Shown: piece after piece, positions 61,178 through 64,000 of the stretch
Layout: each line of letters starts with the position of its first letter
Numbering within the stretch: the first letter of the stretch is position 1
Program-made: the position numbers and the translations under genes
Assembly (NCBI RefSeq): GCF_004745805.1
Contig: NZ_SRLQ01000002.1
Span: 62,001 to 126,000 of the forward strand
Length of the DNA stretch: 64,000 nt
From: Mycolicibacterium sp. CH28
GTDB taxonomy: Bacteria; Actinomycetota; Actinomycetes; Mycobacteriales; Mycobacteriaceae
Reading direction: 5' to 3'
Notes under the pieces: model-generated
Database searches by the model: none
What the model was told of the DNA's origin: nothing
Seen by the model: only the letters and a program-made list of their open reading frames with translations

Positions 61178-61398
61178 TCAAACCTGCTTCTGCGGTGTTA
61201 CCCACACCTGCGCAGACTCACCCGACAAGATGTTGGTGGATGTCATCTGCACGCCGTTGACGGCGAACGGTTTCATCCCGCCCGGGGTACCTCCGAGCAC
61301 GTACTCGGCGGCCGACGCGTTCAGGAACTGCGCGACGGTCGGTGTCGGCGTTGCGGTGGGACCGGCGTAGGTCTCGGTCGGGGGCACCTGTTGTCCGC
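61178..61398 (-). pseudogene. Orphan coding-like remnant
   Basis: After the end of the saccharopine-dehydrogenase-like gene, another minus frame remains open and protein-like: TETYAGPTATPTPTVAQFLN, then AEYVLGGTPGGMKPFAVNGV and STNILSGESAQVWVTPQ, ending with TGA at 61178. It has no start of its own, since the same frame upstream is only a shadow of the neighbour. It looks like the C-terminus of an exported protein cut off by a deletion. Family not recognised. Confidence 0.5.
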
Positions 61399-62610
61399 CT
61401 AGGGGCTGAGCTCCTTCTGTCCCCACGGCGAACCGTAGGCCGTCAGCAGCTCCAGGAACGGCACGGCCTCGAACGCCTCGGGCCCGAGGATGCCCACACC
61501 GCTCCACGTGCCCGTCGCCAGAAGCTCCAGCGCCACAACGGGATTGATCGCGGTCTGCCATACGACGCACTGGTGGCCGTATTCGGCCATCGACCATTCG
61601 TTGTCGACGACGTGGTACAGGTAGGTCGACCGCGGCTTGCCGTCCTTGCCCGTGCCGGTGACCCACAGCCCGGCGCATGTCTTGCCCTTCATCTGCGGAC
61701 CGAGCGTGGCGGGGTTCGGCAGGCAGGCCGCCACGACATCTCGTGGGCTGACCTCGACGCCACCGACCTTCACCTTCTCGGTGCGGTCGAGCCCCAGCTT
61801 GTGCAGTGTCTTGAGCACGTCGATGAACTCTTCGCCGAGGCCGTACTTGAATGTCACGCGCTTACAGTCGATCCAGCGCGGCATCAGCAGCACCTCTTCG
61901 TGCTCGACGTTGACGCACTCCACCGGGCCGATACCGTCGGGAAAGTCGAAGACCTCCGGCTCACTGAAGGGTTCGGTGACGAACCAGCCCCGGTCCTTCT
62001 CCCAGATGACGGGCGGATTCAGGCATTCCTCGATGGTGGTCCAGATCGAGAACGACGGCGCGAACTCATAGCCTTCGACGGTGAGATTGGCCCCGTCGCG
62101 GGTGCCGAGTTCGTCGATATCGCTGAACAGGAAATCCGAGGCATACCTCGCGAAGACGTTGGCCAGTCCGGGTTCGACCCCGAACCCGACCATCGCCAGG
62201 CGCCCGGCGTCTTTCCACTGTTGCTCGGCCGCGAACTGCTCGTCACCGAGTTTCACCCCGGTCAGTTCGTAAGGCTTATCGGGATGGCGTTGCGACAGGC
62301 TCATCGCCATGTCGAGGTAGTCGGCTCCACCGGCCAGCGCGCCGTCGAAGATCGGCATCACGAAGCGCGGATCGACCGCGTTGACCACGTGGGTGATGCC
62401 GTGCTGACGGATCAGCTCAGCAATGGCCTCGGCCGAGCTGGCGTCCACTCGTGCGGATGTGAAGCGGGAGTCCTTGACTGCCTGGGCGGCCTGCGCGGCC
62501 CGGCTTTCCTCGTAGTCGGCGACCACGATCTGGTCGAAGAAGTCCCGCCGCGTCGCGATAGCGCAAAACGCCGCACCGACACCACCCGCACCCACCAGCA
62601 ATATCTTCAT
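61399..62610 (-). CDS. Saccharopine dehydrogenase-family protein
   Basis: 403 residues: Rossmann start MKILLVGAGGVGAAFCAIAT, VVADYEESRAAQAAQAV, THVVNAVDPRFVMPIFDGAL, YLDMAMSLSQRHPD and GFGVEPGLANVFARYA. These resemble saccharopine or carboxynorspermidine dehydrogenases, NAD(P)-linked enzymes on amino-acid conjugates. The polyamine type would fit the fold-I decarboxylase elsewhere in the window, but they are not adjacent. ATG 62610. Divergent from the decarboxylase at 62696. Confidence 0.87.
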   Translation of the reverse strand: MKILLVGAGGVGAAFCAIATRRDFFDQIVVADYEESRAAQAAQAVKDSRFTSARVDASSAEAIAELIRQHGITHVVNAVDPRFVMPIFDGALAGGADYLDMAMSLSQRHPDKPYELTGVKLGDEQFAAEQQWKDAGRLAMVGFGVEPGLANVFARYASDFLFSDIDELGTRDGANLTVEGYEFAPSFSIWTTIEECLNPPVIWEKDRGWFVTEPFSEPEVFDFPDGIGPVECVNVEHEEVLLMPRWIDCKRVTFKYGLGEEFIDVLKTLHKLGLDRTEKVKVGGVEVSPRDVVAACLPNPATLGPQMKGKTCAGLWVTGTGKDGKPRSTYLYHVVDNEWSMAEYGHQCVVWQTAINPVVALELLATGTWSGVGILGPEAFEAVPFLELLTAYGSPWGQKELSP

Positions 62611-62695
62611 GCGATGCAAACTACCGCTCACGCCAGCACCCGGTGAGCCGAAACGGCGCTAGCACCGGCGGCGACCGGCGCGCAGACTCATATTC

Positions 62696-64000
62696 ATGAC
62701 TTCGCCTGACGCTCGCACGCTGACCGACGGGTTCCACCTCGTGGTCGACGCGCTCAAACTCAACGACGTCGCCACCGTCTACGGCGTAGTCGGCATTCCG
62801 ATCACCGACCTGGCCCGGTTGGCCCAGGCCTCCGGCATCCGTTACATCGGCTTCCGCCACGAATCCAATGCCGGTCACGCCGCCGCCGCCGCGGGCTTCC
62901 TCACCGGCAGGCCGGGGGTCTGCCTGACCGTGTCCGGCCCCGGATTCCTCAATGGCGTGGTCGCCCTGGCCAATGCCACGGTGAACTGCTTCCCGATGGT
63001 GCACATTGCCGGCTCCAGCACCCGCGCCCTGGTCGACCTGCAGCGCGGCGACTACGAAGAGCTCGACCAGATGGCCGTCGCCAAGCCGCTGGCCAAGGCG
63101 AGCTACCGCGTCGACCGCATCGAGGACATCGGGCGTGGAATCGCCCGAGCCTTCCGCACCGCGGCCTCTGGCCGCCCGGGCGGGGTGTACCTCGACATCC
63201 CCGGTGACGTCTTGGCCCAGACCATCGACGCGACCGCCGGCGCGGCGACGCTGTGGAAGGTCACCAATCCCGCACCTGGCCAATTCCCCTCGCACGAAGG
63301 GGTTTTGCGGGCCCTGGAGTTGCTGGCCGGCGCGCAGCGACCGCTGATCGTGTTGGGCAAGGGTGCCGCCTATGCCCAGGCCGACCAGCACATCCGGTCG
63401 TTCGTGGAGACCACCGGGATTCCGTTCCTGCCGATGTCGATGGCCAAGGGCCTGATTCCCGACGATCATCAGCTCAGCGCCGCGGCCGCACGGTCGCTGG
63501 CGATGTCGCGCGCCGACGTGGTCGTGCTGGTCGGTGCCCGACTGAACTGGCTGCTGCAGCACGGCGAAGCCCCGCACTGGTCAAGCGAGGCGAAGTTCAT
63601 CCAGATCGACATCGAGCCAACGGAATTCGACAGCAATCAGCCCACCGCCGTCCCATTGGCCGGCGATATCAAGTCGGTGATCACCGCACTCAGCGCGGGC
63701 CTGCAGCGGCACCCGGTGATATGCCCCGACGACTGGCACGCCGAGCTGGCCGAACGACGGGTCCGCAACGCGGCGGGCATGGCGCGGCGGCTGGCCGAGG
63801 ATCCGCACCCGATGCGCTTCCACAACGCGTTGCGCCCGGTGCGCGACTTCGTCCGTGACCATCCCGAGGTCTACCTGGTCAACGAGGGCGCCAACGCATT
63901 GGACGTGACCCGCAACATCGTCGACATGGCGGTGCCGCGGCATCGGTTGGACTCCGGAACCTGGGGTGTGATGGGCATCGGCATGGGTTATGCCATTGCG
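62696..64000 (+). CDS. oxc: Oxalyl-CoA decarboxylase (ThDP enzyme), 3' end outside window
   Basis: 435 codons are visible and the frame runs off the right edge (about 570-580 expected). TDGFHLVVDALKLNDVATVY, GIPITDLARLAQASG, YIGFRHESNAGHAAAAAGFL (ThDP Glu), GRPGVCLTVSGPGFLNGVVA, RGDYEELDQMAVAKPLAKAS and FLPMSMAKGLIPDDH are characteristic of oxalyl-CoA decarboxylase. It converts oxalyl-CoA to formyl-CoA; a formyl-CoA transferase partner would be expected outside. ATG 62696. The cofactor GDG motif lies beyond the window. Confidence 0.92.
   Translation, partial: MTSPDARTLTDGFHLVVDALKLNDVATVYGVVGIPITDLARLAQASGIRYIGFRHESNAGHAAAAAGFLTGRPGVCLTVSGPGFLNGVVALANATVNCFPMVHIAGSSTRALVDLQRGDYEELDQMAVAKPLAKASYRVDRIEDIGRGIARAFRTAASGRPGGVYLDIPGDVLAQTIDATAGAATLWKVTNPAPGQFPSHEGVLRALELLAGAQRPLIVLGKGAAYAQADQHIRSFVETTGIPFLPMSMAKGLIPDDHQLSAAAARSLAMSRADVVVLVGARLNWLLQHGEAPHWSSEAKFIQIDIEPTEFDSNQPTAVPLAGDIKSVITALSAGLQRHPVICPDDWHAELAERRVRNAAGMARRLAEDPHPMRFHNALRPVRDFVRDHPEVYLVNEGANALDVTRNIVDMAVPRHRLDSGTWGVMGIGMGYAIA

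Overview
The window is high-GC actinobacterial chromosome with packed genes, many GTG starts, leaderless promoters (a -10 hexamer 6-8 nt before the start codon) and hallmark mycobacterial genes: the ergothioneine operon egtABCDE, lucA, the murT/gatD pair, a mycobacterial-type LeuA and a stand-alone LigD-like polymerase beside ligC. From recalled M. tuberculosis gene order it follows the Rv3696c-Rv3731 block (glpK ... egtE-A ... asd-ask ... leuA ... dnaQ-murT-gatD ... recR ... dnaX ... lucA ... ligC), with additions typical of fast-growing mycobacteria (Mycolicibacterium). The species cannot be fixed from sequence alone.

Layout. 1-9.6 kb: an SDR/NTF2-like pair, a carotenoid-oxygenase-type enzyme divergent from a PadR regulator, a second Gly/Phe-rich PadR regulator, a secreted histidine acid phosphatase, glpK, two methyltransferases and a GCS2-family ligase. 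9.65-15.0 kb: egtABCDE, translationally coupled on the minus strand. 15.1-20.9 kb: a secreted PknH-sensor-like protein, ohr, a shattered catalase gene, small membrane proteins, a DUF4185 protein and the asd-ask pair. 21.0-30.4 kb: an insert relative to M. tuberculosis holding a nitroreductase and an ammonium/alkylamine nitrogen module (amtB, a GS-III/GmaS-like ligase, three proteins matching split glutamate synthase or N-methylglutamate synthase MgsABC, an FAD oxidoreductase and an XRE-cupin regulator). 30.5-32.9 kb: leuA behind an unannotated Leu-codon leader peptide and attenuator-like hairpins, then a SHOCT protein. 33.0-34.3 kb: gene decay (methyltransferase and AraC remnants). 34.3-45.1 kb: dnaQ-like exonuclease, murT-gatD, a DUF559/AbiEi-like gene bounded by 62-bp inverted repeats, recR, ybaB, an amidase, a branched-lipid oxidoreductase/methyltransferase pair, a hemophore-like protein, a rhodanese and an Lrp regulator. 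45.1-51.7 kb: dnaX, a fold-I decarboxylase, an aspartate aminotransferase, SRP RNA, tRNA-Ser(GGA), lucA and an intact cutinase. 51.7-56.3 kb: two large secreted low-complexity proteins, one ending in a CocE/S15 hydrolase and one in a PecA-like aspartic protease. 56.5-64 kb: GNAT, LigD-like polymerase and ligC, gluQ, a membrane protein, an orphan coding remnant, a saccharopine-dehydrogenase-like protein and a partial oxalyl-CoA decarboxylase.

The most unusual signals are the inverted-repeat-bounded DUF559 gene (a possible small mobile or repeat-associated unit), short repeats inserted in frame into asd and the LigD-like polymerase, the leuA leader, an FMN glutamate-synthase-like subunit lacking all Fe-S cysteines, an SDR lacking its catalytic Tyr, and two clear regulator operator candidates at the padR genes. 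No insertion sequence, prophage or CRISPR array was seen.
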